Below, piece after piece: positions 7,390-16,172 of a stretch of 64,000 nucleotides of DNA. A program made the translations under genes and the position numbers. Source of the stretch: Streptomyces melanogenes (lineage in GTDB: Bacteria; Actinomycetota; Actinomycetes; Streptomycetales; Streptomycetaceae). The first letter of the stretch is position 1; every line of letters starts with the position of its first letter. Location: the NCBI RefSeq assembly GCF_014649795.1, contig NZ_BMTS01000006.1:124001-188000 (forward strand), read 5' to 3'. The notes below the pieces were generated by a model. It had not been told where the DNA came from, did not search any database, and worked only from the letters and a program-made list of their open reading frames with translations.

Positions 7390-9465
7390 TCAGGGGCGGG
7401 TCGCCAGCTCGAACCAGACCACCTTGCCGCCCGAAAGACGGGTCGCGCCCCACCGCCTGGCCAGCCGGTTCACCAGGAACAGACCGCGCCCGCCCTCGTC
7501 GGTGTCCCGCGCCCGCCGCTGCCTCGGCAGCTGCGGCGAGTCGTCGCCGACCTCGCAGCGCAGAACGTCCGTCTTGAGCAGCCGCAGGGTCACCGGGCGC
7601 TCCGCGTACCGCACGGCGTTGGTGACGACCTCGCTGACCAGCAGCTCCACCGAGTCCGTGAGCTCCTCCAGGCCCCAGCGGTCCAGGGCGCGCCGCGCCA
7701 GGCGGCGGGCCCGGCCGGGCGCCGAGTCCTCCGGGTCCAGGAACCAGTACGCCACGTCGCTCGGCGCGATCCCGTCGAAGCGGGCCGCGAGCAGCGCGAT
7801 GTCGTCGTCCCGGTCGCCCGGGCCCAGCATGTCCAGGACGTCGTCGCAGAGCGCCTCAAGGGGCGGCGGGTGGTCCGGGCCGGTCAGCTGGGCGGTGGCG
7901 GCCAGGCGCTCGCGCAGCTGCTCGATGCCGGTCCACACGTCCCGCAGCCGGGACTCCACGAGGCCGTCCGTGTACAGGAGCAGGGTGGCGCCCGCCGGGG
8001 CGTCCAGCTCGACCGCCTCGAAGTCGCCCCCGCCCACGCCGATCGGCGCGCCCGGCGGCACCCGCAGCACCTCGGCGCGCCCGCCCAGGTGCAGCAGGAC
8101 CGGCGGCGGATGCCCGGCGTTGGCGATGGTGATCCGGTGGGCGACCGGGTCGTACACCGCGTACAGGCAGGTCGCCATCCGGTCGGTGCCGAGCCGCTGG
8201 GCCTGCTCGTCGAGGTGGTGCAGCACCTCCTGCGGCGGCAGGTCGAGCCCGGCCAGGGTCTGCGCGGTGGTGCGCAGCTGGCCCATGATCGCGGCCGAGG
8301 TCATCGAGTGGCCCATGACGTCGCCGACGACCAGGGCGACCCGGCTGCCGGGCAGCGGGATCGCGTCGTACCAGTCGCCGCCGACCCGGGCGGTCTCGGC
8401 GGCCGGCAGATAGCGCGAGGCGAGCCGCACGCCGGTCGGCTGGGGCAGCGAGTCCGGCAGCATGGTCCGCTGGAGCTCGTCCGCGATGTACGCCTCGCGG
8501 CCGTACAGCACGGCCTTGTCGATGCCGAGCGCGGTGTGGGTGGCCAGCTGGGCCGCCACCAGCAGGTCGTTCGCCTCGAAGGCGGGCCGCTCCAGGCCGC
8601 GGACGAAGACGGCGGCGCCGATCACCCGGCGCCGGCCCCGGAGCGGGGCGAGTATCGTCCGGTGGCCGCCGGGGACCGGGCGGTCCGGGCCGAGCAGCTC
8701 GGCCAGGGCGAGCCGGGCGGGCACGGAGTCGCCGAAGACCGGCCGCACCCCGCGCAGCACCTCGGCGAGGGCGCCGCCGGTGCGCACCTCGCAGAGCTCG
8801 GCGGCCGGGGTCAGGTCGGTCTGGGCGTTCAGCAGGGACAGGGCGTCGATCGCCTCCGGCTCCTGCAGGGACTCGTCCACTAAACGCAACCGGTCGGTTC
8901 GGCGCAGCCGCAGCACGAAGGGGCTGGCGGGCCGCTCGTCCCCGACCGGAAGCGGGTCGCGCAGATGCACGAGTATCGCGTCCGAGAACGTCGGGACGGT
9001 GGCCCGGCACAGCCCGAGCACGATCTCGTCGAGGTCTATGCCGCGCGCGATCCGGCGGGTCGCGGCGCCCACGAACCGCAGCCGGTCGCCCTCGCGGCGG
9101 GCCACGGCCGCGATGTCCCCGCCACCGGGCACCTCGCCGCCGCTGCCGGCCCCGGGCGCGCCGGAGGCCGGGCCGCCGGGCAGACCGTCGCCCGGGGGCT
9201 CCGCGGGGCCCCGTCCGGGCGGCACCCCCATCGCGCCGGCGGTCGCCGCCGCGCCCAGGTCGCGGGCGAGGTCGCGGGAGCCGGGCTCGGGCTGGCCGGG
9301 CACGGACGCGGTGGCCGCGCGGGCCTGGCCGCGCCGGGCGGGCACGGCGGAGTGCGCGGCGGAGCCCGCACCCGGCTCGTCCGGGCGCGGCCGGGCCGCC
9401 TCAGGAGGCCGGGCCAGCTGCTCCTGGTGCCGGCTCTCGTGCGAAGTGGGCTGATGCTCCGTCAC
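7390..9465 (-). CDS. GAF-PP2C (SpoIIE/RsbU) phosphatase with C-terminal HATPase domain; contains a TTA codon
   Basis: A 691-residue cytoplasmic signalling protein. Residues 1-105 are Pro/Gly/Ala-rich and probably disordered. A GAF-like sensor region spans about 110-330, a PP2C/SpoIIE phosphatase about 345-555 (metal-binding GGDWYD near 365, DDDIALL near 555), and an RsbW-like HATPase_c domain the last 115 residues (N-box near 605, GGRGLFLV). Such proteins dephosphorylate anti-anti-sigma factors and may also act as anti-sigma kinases. Codon 195 is TTA (plus-strand TAA at 8881-8883), the rare leucine codon read by the bldA tRNA in Streptomyces, so production is probably developmentally gated. 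GTG at 9465 is favoured over longer frames. Confidence 0.9.
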   Translation of the reverse strand: MTEHQPTSHESRHQEQLARPPEAARPRPDEPGAGSAAHSAVPARRGQARAATASVPGQPEPGSRDLARDLGAAATAGAMGVPPGRGPAEPPGDGLPGGPASGAPGAGSGGEVPGGGDIAAVARREGDRLRFVGAATRRIARGIDLDEIVLGLCRATVPTFSDAILVHLRDPLPVGDERPASPFVLRLRRTDRLRLVDESLQEPEAIDALSLLNAQTDLTPAAELCEVRTGGALAEVLRGVRPVFGDSVPARLALAELLGPDRPVPGGHRTILAPLRGRRRVIGAAVFVRGLERPAFEANDLLVAAQLATHTALGIDKAVLYGREAYIADELQRTMLPDSLPQPTGVRLASRYLPAAETARVGGDWYDAIPLPGSRVALVVGDVMGHSMTSAAIMGQLRTTAQTLAGLDLPPQEVLHHLDEQAQRLGTDRMATCLYAVYDPVAHRITIANAGHPPPVLLHLGGRAEVLRVPPGAPIGVGGGDFEAVELDAPAGATLLLYTDGLVESRLRDVWTGIEQLRERLAATAQLTGPDHPPPLEALCDDVLDMLGPGDRDDDIALLAARFDGIAPSDVAYWFLDPEDSAPGRARRLARRALDRWGLEELTDSVELLVSEVVTNAVRYAERPVTLRLLKTDVLRCEVGDDSPQLPRQRRARDTDEGGRGLFLVNRLARRWGATRLSGGKVVWFELATRP

Positions 9466-9702
9466 GCGTCGGGTTCCGTCCGTCCGGAGTGAGACATCCA
9501 CCGTGCTGGAGGCAGGGCAGGGATGCGCGAGGCAGTCGCTTCGTGCGGTATACCCGCTCCATGGGCGGCCGCGACACCCCTCACGTCCCGACCCCCCTTG
9601 AGGTGACATACGGTCAATTTGCGCCCTGGGTTCCCTCGTTGTCGATGCGCAGCCTTGCGGAGGACGATCCTACGTTTGAACCCCGGGGGCGCATCAAGGG
9701 TC

Positions 9703-10377
9703 TCACGACGGCATATGCGCCGGGGTGCGATCCCAATCCGCCGGGAGCGCGGGAACCGGCCACCGCGGATCGGGCCGCCACTCCTCCCACCCGTCCGAGA
9801 ACGGCCTGCCCCAGGCCCGGATCACCTCGACCGCCGCCGCCCCGGCCGCCCGGACCCTGCGGGCCTGGGCCGCGTCCATCAGCCCCACCCGCTGGGCCTG
9901 CGCGAACTCGTCCTCGTCCCGCCACTGCCAAGTGCGGTCCGGGTAGACGGAGATGTCGAGAAAGTGGTCCTCGGAGTCGATCCCGCCCGACCACCGCGTG
10001 CGCGGCTCCTCCAGGTTCACGTACCAGCTCCGGAAGCGCCAGCCCCGCTCCCAGAACAGCCAGACCGACCAGGGGTCGCCGGGGCGCGCGAGCTTGAGCA
10101 CTCCGGTGCCGAACCAGCGCGCGCGCTCCGTGGTGCGCGGGGCGGTGTAGCGGGTGGCGAGGGGCTCCTCGTGGACGGGGGTGCCGTCGGCGAGCACCGG
10201 CTTGACGCACTCGGTGCCCGGCGCCATCCACACCGCGAGCAGTTCGTCGGTGTCCTGGACGACGGTGACCGGGCGGCAGATGTGGACGCGGCTCTTCAGG
10301 TCGGGGGCATTGCCGCGGTAGCGCCAGAGGATCTGGTCCCCCGGCGCCCAGTGGTGCATGCCTCCGGTACCTGTCAT
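9703..10377 (-). CDS. DUF402 family protein (FomD-like nucleotide hydrolase fold)
   Basis: A 224-residue protein with the DUF402 core: N-terminal HWAPGDQILWRYRG, a middle WSVWLFW...WYVNLEEP section and the acidic GIDSEDHFLDI / WRDEDEF motifs that bind divalent metal in the FomD/YtqA family. Those enzymes hydrolyse phosphate bonds of nucleotides or cytidylyl conjugates; the substrate of this actinobacterial branch is unknown. A -10 box TAAGAT sits 7-12 nt before the ATG at 10377, so the mRNA is probably leaderless and this start is preferred to the internal ATG six codons later. It lies 105 nt downstream of fumC in the same direction but has its own promoter. Confidence 0.82.
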   Translation of the reverse strand: MTGTGGMHHWAPGDQILWRYRGNAPDLKSRVHICRPVTVVQDTDELLAVWMAPGTECVKPVLADGTPVHEEPLATRYTAPRTTERARWFGTGVLKLARPGDPWSVWLFWERGWRFRSWYVNLEEPRTRWSGGIDSEDHFLDISVYPDRTWQWRDEDEFAQAQRVGLMDAAQARRVRAAGAAAVEVIRAWGRPFSDGWEEWRPDPRWPVPALPADWDRTPAHMPS

Positions 10378-10383
10378 GCGCAG

Positions 10384-10389
10384 ATCTTA
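10384..10389 (-). promoter_or_regulatory. -10 element of a leaderless promoter (DUF402 gene)
   Basis: TAAGAT on the minus strand lies exactly at -12 to -7 relative to the ATG at 10377, with no Shine-Dalgarno sequence between. Confidence 0.55.
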
Positions 10390-10482
10390 GGAGCACGGTC
10401 AAGACCGCGCTGCGACCCGCGTCACGGCCGCGGTCACCGCCCGGTCATCGCGCCCGGCCCCGGCGCCGCCCGGGCCCGCGCC

Positions 10483-11874
10483 TCACGGCCGGGTCATCCG
10501 CAGGACGTCCAGCGCCTCGTCGAGCTGCGCCTCGGTGAGGTCGCCGCGCTCCACGTAACCGCCCTCCAGGACGACCTCGCGGATGGTCTTGCGCTCGGCG
10601 AGCGACTTCTTGGCGACCTTCGCCGCCTCCTCGTACCCGATGTACTTGTTGAGCGGGGTGACGACCGAGGGCGAGGACTCCGCGTACTCCCGCGCCCGCT
10701 CGCGGTTCGCGGTGATCCCGTCGACGGTGCGGTCGGCGAGCAGCCGGGAGGCGTTGGCGAGCAGCCGCACCGACTCCAGCAGGTTCTTGGCGATGACCGG
10801 GAGCATCACGTTCAGCTCGAAGTTGCCGGCCGCGCCCGCCGCCGCCACCGTCGCGTCGTTGCCGGTGACCTGCGCCGCGACCATCAGCACGGCCTCCGGG
10901 ATCACCGGGTTGACCTTGCCCGGCATGATCGAGGAGCCCGGCTGGAGGTCGGGCAGGCTGATCTCGGCGAGGCCGGTGCGCGGCCCGGACGCCATCCAGC
11001 GCAGATCGTTGGAGATCTTGGTGAGCGAGACGCCGACCGTGCGCAGCTGCCCGGACGTCTCCACCAGGCCGTCCCGCGCGCCCTGCGCCTCGAAGTGGTC
11101 GCGGGCCTCGGTGAGCGGAAGGCCGGTCGCCCGCGCCACCTCCGCGATCACGGCCGCGGAGAACCCGGGCGGGGTGTTGATGCCGGTGCCGACGGCCGTG
11201 CCGCCCAGCGGCAGCTCGGCGAGCCGGGGCAGCGAGGCCCGCAGCCGCTCCACGCCGTACCGCATCGCCGCCGCGTAGCCGCCGAACTCCTGGCCGAGGG
11301 TGACGGGGGTGGCGTCCATCAGATGCGTACGCCCGGACTTCACCACGTCCGCGAACTCGGCCGCCTTGCGCTCCAGGGCCTCGGCGAGGTGCTCCAGGGC
11401 CGGGATCAGATCGCCGGTGACGGCGGCCGTGGCGGCGATGTGGATGGAGGAGGGGAAGACGTCGTTGGACGACTGCGAGGCGTTGACGTGGTCGTTGGGG
11501 TGGACGTCCCGGCCCAGGCGCTCGCTCGCCAGGGTCGCCACGACCTCGTTCATGTTCATGTTGGACGAGGTGCCCGAGCCGGTCTGGAAGACGTCGACCG
11601 GGAAGTGCTCGTCCCAGCGCCCCTCGGCGACCTCCGCGGCCGCCTGCTGGACGGCCCCCGCGATGTCCTTGTCCAGCACGCCCAGTTCGGCGTTGACCTT
11701 GGCCGCGGCCGCCTTGATCCTGGCCAGCGCCTCGATGTGGGCGCGCTCGAGCCGCTGCCCCGAGACGGGGAAGTTCTCCACGGCCCGCTGCGTCTGGGCC
11801 CGCCACTTGGCGTGCGCGGGGACCCGCACCTCGCCCATGGAGTCGTGCTCGATCCGGTACTCACTGTCGTTCAT
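10483..11874 (-). CDS. fumC: Fumarate hydratase, class II
   Basis: A 463-residue iron-independent fumarase of the aspartase/fumarase superfamily that interconverts fumarate and L-malate in the TCA cycle as a homotetramer. Family regions are visible: TGSGTSSNMNMNEV near 100, SGRTHLMDATPVTLGQE near 185, and the signature GSSIMPGKVNPV near 318 on the catalytic Ser loop. The ATG at 11874 is preceded by AAGGAGG at normal spacing. A second fumarase of unrelated class (class I, [4Fe-4S]) is encoded about 5 kb away, giving the cell an iron-free and an iron-dependent enzyme. It is divergent from the SGNH hydrolase gene. Confidence 0.97.
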   Translation of the reverse strand: MNDSEYRIEHDSMGEVRVPAHAKWRAQTQRAVENFPVSGQRLERAHIEALARIKAAAAKVNAELGVLDKDIAGAVQQAAAEVAEGRWDEHFPVDVFQTGSGTSSNMNMNEVVATLASERLGRDVHPNDHVNASQSSNDVFPSSIHIAATAAVTGDLIPALEHLAEALERKAAEFADVVKSGRTHLMDATPVTLGQEFGGYAAAMRYGVERLRASLPRLAELPLGGTAVGTGINTPPGFSAAVIAEVARATGLPLTEARDHFEAQGARDGLVETSGQLRTVGVSLTKISNDLRWMASGPRTGLAEISLPDLQPGSSIMPGKVNPVIPEAVLMVAAQVTGNDATVAAAGAAGNFELNVMLPVIAKNLLESVRLLANASRLLADRTVDGITANRERAREYAESSPSVVTPLNKYIGYEEAAKVAKKSLAERKTIREVVLEGGYVERGDLTEAQLDEALDVLRMTRP

Positions 11875-11935
11875 ATCCCTGAACCTCCTTGTAAAGATGA
11901 GCACTTGTCTGGTTCTAGCTATTCCCAATGAGCCC

Positions 11936-11947
11936 TACTGGCCAGTA
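11936..11947. promoter_or_regulatory. Perfect 12-bp palindrome upstream of the SGNH hydrolase gene
   Basis: TACTGGCCAGTA is a perfect inverted repeat, 34 nt before the hydrolase ATG and 61 nt before the fumC ATG on the other strand. It lies in a locally A+T-rich stretch and could be an operator (a TetR-like size and symmetry) for the secreted hydrolase. The binding protein is unknown. Confidence 0.45.
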
Positions 11948-11981
11948 AATACCGTTGGTAACTCATCACCGGGGAGGCGCA

Positions 11982-13496
11982 ATGAGGCGCACCAGGCACA
12001 GACTTCGCTGTACGTTCGCGGCCGCCGTGGCCGCGGCGGCCGCGTTCGGGGGAATGACGGCGACGGCCGCGGCCGCACCCGCGGCGACGGTACAGTCCAC
12101 CCCCCTTCCGCCCGAGCTCGAGAAGATCCGCGCCGCCGAGGCGCTCAAGCTGTACGGGGATTCCGCCGAGCGGCCCATGGCCCAGCGCAAGACGGGGCTG
12201 ATCTCGCTGGGCGACAGCGAGATCTCCGGCGAGGGCGTCGGCACCTACGAGGCCGGCACCAACGGCCCCGACAACTGGTGCCACCGGGCCCCCGACTCCG
12301 CGATCCACCGCACCGGGATCCCCGCCGACGAGACGTACAACGTGGCTTGTTCGGGCGCGTACACCGGCAACATCCGGATAGGCGGCTCGAAGCAGTACGC
12401 GGACGAGCTGGTCCAGAGCGACAGCCTGGCCATCAAGGCCCGCAACACCCGCATCAAGATGGTGCTGCTGGTCGCGGGGGCCAACGACGACCTCCAGTTC
12501 GGCCCGGTGATGACCGACTGCGTGGAGCGGTACCTGCTGCTCCAGGGCCCCTGCGAGTCCAAGTACGCGCCGGGCTGGCAGGCGCGGGTGGACGGCCTGG
12601 TGCCCAAGGTCGAGCAGACGGTCGACGACCTGAAGACCGTGATGCGCGACGCCGGGTACGCCGACGGCGACTACAAGCTGGTCGTGATGGGCTACCCGAG
12701 CCCGATCGGCCCCGACTTCCACGACAACCCGAACTTCCCCGGCAAGCTGGTCTGCGGCGGCCTCGGCTACGACTCCGACACCGTCTGGGGCCGCAACACC
12801 GCCGTCCCGGCCTTCGAACGGGGGATGCGCAAGGCGGCGGCCGACACCGGCGCGGTCTACCTCGACAACTCGCGGCTCTTCAACGGCCACGAGGTGTGCA
12901 TGGAGGACACCTGGGCGCGCGGCCTCTACATCGACCTGTCCAAGCCGGGCCTGCCGGACTCCAACTCGGTCCGCCAGTCCTTCCACCCCAACTACCGGGG
13001 CCACGGCGCCTTCGCGTCCTGCCTCACCCAGATCTACGACTCGGGCCTGCGCGAGGCCAGTTGCGCCGACCCCGCGTCCACCGGCTCGCCGGTGCTGTAC
13101 CCGCTCGCCTGGGACGACGCGTACCAGCCGCTGAAGAGCGCGGCGACTGGCAGCTGCCTCGACGTGACCGGCGCGTCCAGCGCCAACAACACGGCCGTCA
13201 TCGGCTGGGACTGCCACGGCGGCCGCAACCAGGGCTGGTGGTACGACGGCGCCCGCAAGTCGCTCCACACCCAGCTCACCCAGGACCGCTGCCTGGACGT
13301 GCCGGGCGCGAACTACTCGGCCGGGGCCAAGCTGATCATCTGGAACTGCCACGGCGGCGCCAACCAGGAGTTCGTCCGGGACGGCTCCACCCTGCGCCCG
13401 GCGGCCGCCACCGGGCTGTGCGCCACGCTGGCGGGGGCCAGGGACCCGCTGACGCTGCGCCCGTGCGACGGCTCCCCGTCGCAGCGCTTCGCGTAA
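11982..13496 (+). CDS. Secreted SGNH/GDSL-type hydrolase with ricin-type (RICIN) lectin domain
   Basis: A 504-residue exported enzyme. Residues 1-32 form a signal peptide (RRTRHR, hydrophobic Ala-rich core, AAAAPA end). The SGNH fold follows, with nucleophile Ser79 in SLGDSE and the C-terminal catalytic block SFHPNYRGH around His335; several Cys pairs fit an extracellular protein. From about residue 370 there is a ricin B-like beta-trefoil with QGWWYDG and NQEFV repeats (QxW type), which binds carbohydrate. It probably de-esterifies a polymer- or glycan-linked substrate outside the cell. GGGGAGG lies 4 nt before the ATG, deciding the start. It is followed by the iron-box region of the next gene. 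Confidence 0.87.
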   Translation: MRRTRHRLRCTFAAAVAAAAAFGGMTATAAAAPAATVQSTPLPPELEKIRAAEALKLYGDSAERPMAQRKTGLISLGDSEISGEGVGTYEAGTNGPDNWCHRAPDSAIHRTGIPADETYNVACSGAYTGNIRIGGSKQYADELVQSDSLAIKARNTRIKMVLLVAGANDDLQFGPVMTDCVERYLLLQGPCESKYAPGWQARVDGLVPKVEQTVDDLKTVMRDAGYADGDYKLVVMGYPSPIGPDFHDNPNFPGKLVCGGLGYDSDTVWGRNTAVPAFERGMRKAAADTGAVYLDNSRLFNGHEVCMEDTWARGLYIDLSKPGLPDSNSVRQSFHPNYRGHGAFASCLTQIYDSGLREASCADPASTGSPVLYPLAWDDAYQPLKSAATGSCLDVTGASSANNTAVIGWDCHGGRNQGWWYDGARKSLHTQLTQDRCLDVPGANYSAGAKLIIWNCHGGANQEFVRDGSTLRPAAATGLCATLAGARDPLTLRPCDGSPSQRFA

Positions 13497-13525
13497 GGCG
13501 GGCCACCGCATAACCGCCCCTCCCT

Positions 13526-13544
13526 TTAGGTTAGGCTGACCTAA
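13526..13544 (+). promoter_or_regulatory. Iron box (DmdR/DtxR-type operator)
   Basis: TTAGGTTAGGCTGACCTAA is a near-perfect copy of the actinobacterial iron-box consensus (TTAGGTTAGGCTCACCTAA, one difference). It ends 21 nt before the GTG of the following gene and should overlap its promoter or transcription start, so iron-loaded DmdR1 would repress it. This places the downstream acylase/acyltransferase in the iron-starvation (siderophore) regulon. Confidence 0.9.
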
Positions 13545-13565
13545 CTTACAGGGAGGGGATCGGGC

Positions 13566-16172
13566 GTGAGCGCCGAGGTCTATCGCGACACCTGGGGCGT
13601 CCCGCACCTGCGGGCGGCCGACGCCCGTGAGCTGGCGTACGCCCAGGGCCGGGCCACCGCCGTGGACCGGGCCTGGCAGCTGGAGGTCGAACGGCACCGG
13701 GTGCAGGGCACCACGGCCGCCTTCCTCGGCCCCGACGCGGTCGGCTGGGACGTCTTCGCCCGCCGCGCCCGGCTGGCCGACACGGCCCGCCGGTGCTTCG
13801 AGGCGCTGGACGCGGAGACGGCGGACTGGGTCACGGCGTACGTGGCGGGGGTCAACGACGGGCTCGCGGAAGGGGCCGCCGACCAGCCCGGCTTCGCGGA
13901 GACGGGCCTGGCGCCCGGTCGCTGGGAGCCGTGGACCCCGCTGGGCGTCTGGCTCTCCACCCACATCCTGTTCGCGGGCTTCCCCACCAAGCTCTGGCGC
14001 GAGCGCGCGGTCGCCGTCCTCGGCCCGGACGCGGTGGAGCTGTTCGCCACCGACGGCCCCGGCACCTCCGGCTCCAACGGCTGGCTGGTCACCGGCGAGC
14101 ACACCGCCACCGGCGCCGCGATCATCGCGGGCGACCCGCACCGCTTCATCGAGGACCCCGGCGTCTACCAGCAGATCCGCCTCTCCTGCCCGGAGTACGA
14201 CGTGGTGGGCCTCGCCGTCCCCGGCGTCCCCGGCATCGCCCACTTCGGCCACACCGGCTCGGTCGCCTGGGCCATCACCAACGCCATGGCCGACTACCAG
14301 GACCTGTACCGCGAACGCCTGCGCCGCGACGGTACGGACGTGGCCGCGCTCGGCCCCGACGGCTGGGCCCCGGCGTCCGTCCACGTCGAGACGGTGGAGG
14401 TGGCGGGCGCGGCCCCGGTGACGGTCGAGGTGATCGAGACGGACCGGGGCCCGGTGATCATCGGCGGCCCCGACGCGGCCGACGCCATCAGCCTGCGCCA
14501 CCCGCCCCGTGTCACCGCCGCCCTCGGCTTCGCCGCGCTCCCGGCGCTGCTGCGCGCCCGGACCGCCGACGACGTCGACCGCGCCTTCGACGAGTGGGTC
14601 GAGCCGGTCAACGTGGTCCAGGCCGCCGACACCGGGGGCGGCCATCTGCACCGCGTGGCGGGCCGCGTACCGCTGCGCCACGCCACCAACCGCGTACGGG
14701 TCGTCCCGGCGTGGGAGGCGGACCACGCGTGGACGGGCTGGGCCCCGATGCCGCGCGAGGAGGTGTCCGGGACGGCCGTGATGGCCAACCAGCGGGGCCT
14801 GGCGGCGCCGCTGGGCGTGGAGTTCGCGCCCCCGTACCGCGCGGACCGCATAGCGGCCCTGCTGGCCGCCTCGCGAGCGTGGACGGCGCCGCGGATGGCG
14901 GCGATCCACACGGACACGGACCTGGCGTCGGCACGCCCGCTGCTGGGGCTCCTGACGCAGCTCAAGAACCTGACTCCCCGGGCGGAGGCCCTCCGGGACC
15001 GTCTGACGACGGGCTGGGACCGCCGCATGGAGGCGGACTCGACGGACGCGATGGCGTACGCGACGGTGCGGGAGCGGGTGGTACGGGCGCTGGCGGCGCA
15101 CCCGTCCTTCGCGGACCTGGCCGAACTCCCGCCGCTGCCGGACCTGTTCCTGCCCTGGCTGGCGCTGACGCCGAGGATCGCGTTCGCGCTGGAGACGATC
15201 CTGACGACGCCGATGCTGCCGGAGCTCGACCGGGTGGAGCTGGTGCGGGCGGCGCTGGAGGAAGTGGCGGCGGAGGGGGCGGAGTTCGGCCCCTGGGGCG
15301 AGGCGCACCGGCTGGCGCCGTGGCAGGCCCTGCCGGTGCCGGAGGAGTGGCCGGGCCTGGCGGGCGACCACGACTGCGTCCTGTCCGCGAGCAGCGTCCC
15401 CGGCCTGACGCACCGCAGCGCCCGTGGCTCGGCCGCGCGGTACGTCTGGGACCTGGCCCGCCGCGAGGACAGCCTCTGGGTGGTCCCGTTCGGCGCGTCC
15501 GGCGCCCCGGGCAGCCCCCACCACCGGGACCAGCTGCGGCTGTGGGCGGCGGGGGAGCTGGCGGAGGTCGTGACGGACTGGGCGAAGCTGAGGAGAGAGA
15601 CGGTGTACGAGCGAGGTGTCCACGCGTACGAGGAGAAGGTCCCGGGCTTCGGTACGGTCCGACTCCGCCCCCTCGACCCCTCGGGGGACGCGGACCTGAT
15701 CCACTCCTGGGTCACCCAGGAGCGGGCGCGGTTCTGGGGGATGCTGGACGCGGACCGCGCGTACGTGGCGGAGACCTACGCGTACGTGGACTCCCTCCCC
15801 ACGCACCACGCGTTCCTGCTCCTGCTGGACGACGAGCCGGTGGGGCTGTTCCAGACGTACGAGCCCGCGGCGGATCCGCTGGGGGAGTGCTACGAGGTGC
15901 GCCCGGGCGACGTCGGCATCCACATCCTGGTGGCCCCCGCGCCGGGCGCGGCGCGCCCCGGATTCACCGGCGCGCTGATGAAGTCCCTGATCACCTACGT
16001 CCTCTCCGACCCCGCCCACCAGCGAATCGTGGTGGAACCGGACGTCCGGAACGTGAAGTCGATCGAGCGGATGGTGCGGTCGGGGTTCGTACTGGGGGAG
16101 GAAGTCGATAAGCCGGAGAAGCGAGCGCGCCTGGCTTTCCTGGAGAGGCCCCCCACCCCGCCCCTTCCCTGA
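13566..16172 (+). CDS. Iron-regulated fusion: penicillin-acylase-family Ntn hydrolase + siderophore-type GNAT acyltransferase
   Basis: An 868-residue two-part protein. Residues 1 to about 675 are a penicillin amidase (S45) family Ntn hydrolase; Ser170 in GTSG-SNGW would become the N-terminal nucleophile after autocleavage. There is no signal peptide, unlike periplasmic acylases. Residues about 690-860 form a GNAT domain of the IucB/AlcB siderophore acyltransferase type (RARFWGMLDAD, VGLFQTYE, GDVGIHILVAP, VVEPDVRN). GTG at 13566 has GGGAGGGG in front. An in-frame GTG at codon 680 is preceded by AGGAG at 15591-15595, so the acyltransferase may also be made alone. The iron box upstream implies a job in hydroxamate-siderophore acylation and deacylation or editing, possibly of desferrioxamines; this is inference. 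The last six residues are encoded by an invading repeat. Confidence 0.85.
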   Translation: MSAEVYRDTWGVPHLRAADARELAYAQGRATAVDRAWQLEVERHRVQGTTAAFLGPDAVGWDVFARRARLADTARRCFEALDAETADWVTAYVAGVNDGLAEGAADQPGFAETGLAPGRWEPWTPLGVWLSTHILFAGFPTKLWRERAVAVLGPDAVELFATDGPGTSGSNGWLVTGEHTATGAAIIAGDPHRFIEDPGVYQQIRLSCPEYDVVGLAVPGVPGIAHFGHTGSVAWAITNAMADYQDLYRERLRRDGTDVAALGPDGWAPASVHVETVEVAGAAPVTVEVIETDRGPVIIGGPDAADAISLRHPPRVTAALGFAALPALLRARTADDVDRAFDEWVEPVNVVQAADTGGGHLHRVAGRVPLRHATNRVRVVPAWEADHAWTGWAPMPREEVSGTAVMANQRGLAAPLGVEFAPPYRADRIAALLAASRAWTAPRMAAIHTDTDLASARPLLGLLTQLKNLTPRAEALRDRLTTGWDRRMEADSTDAMAYATVRERVVRALAAHPSFADLAELPPLPDLFLPWLALTPRIAFALETILTTPMLPELDRVELVRAALEEVAAEGAEFGPWGEAHRLAPWQALPVPEEWPGLAGDHDCVLSASSVPGLTHRSARGSAARYVWDLARREDSLWVVPFGASGAPGSPHHRDQLRLWAAGELAEVVTDWAKLRRETVYERGVHAYEEKVPGFGTVRLRPLDPSGDADLIHSWVTQERARFWGMLDADRAYVAETYAYVDSLPTHHAFLLLLDDEPVGLFQTYEPAADPLGECYEVRPGDVGIHILVAPAPGAARPGFTGALMKSLITYVLSDPAHQRIVVEPDVRNVKSIERMVRSGFVLGEEVDKPEKRARLAFLERPPTPPLP
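15591..15605 (+). promoter_or_regulatory. Internal ribosome-binding site and GTG start in front of the acyltransferase half
   Basis: AGGAG at 15591-15595 lies 7 nt before an in-frame GTG at 15603-15605 (codon 680). Initiation there would give a 189-residue protein starting MYERGVHAYEEK, close to the usual length of stand-alone siderophore acyltransferases. It may be a relic of two adjacent genes that fused by loss of a stop codon. Confidence 0.5.
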
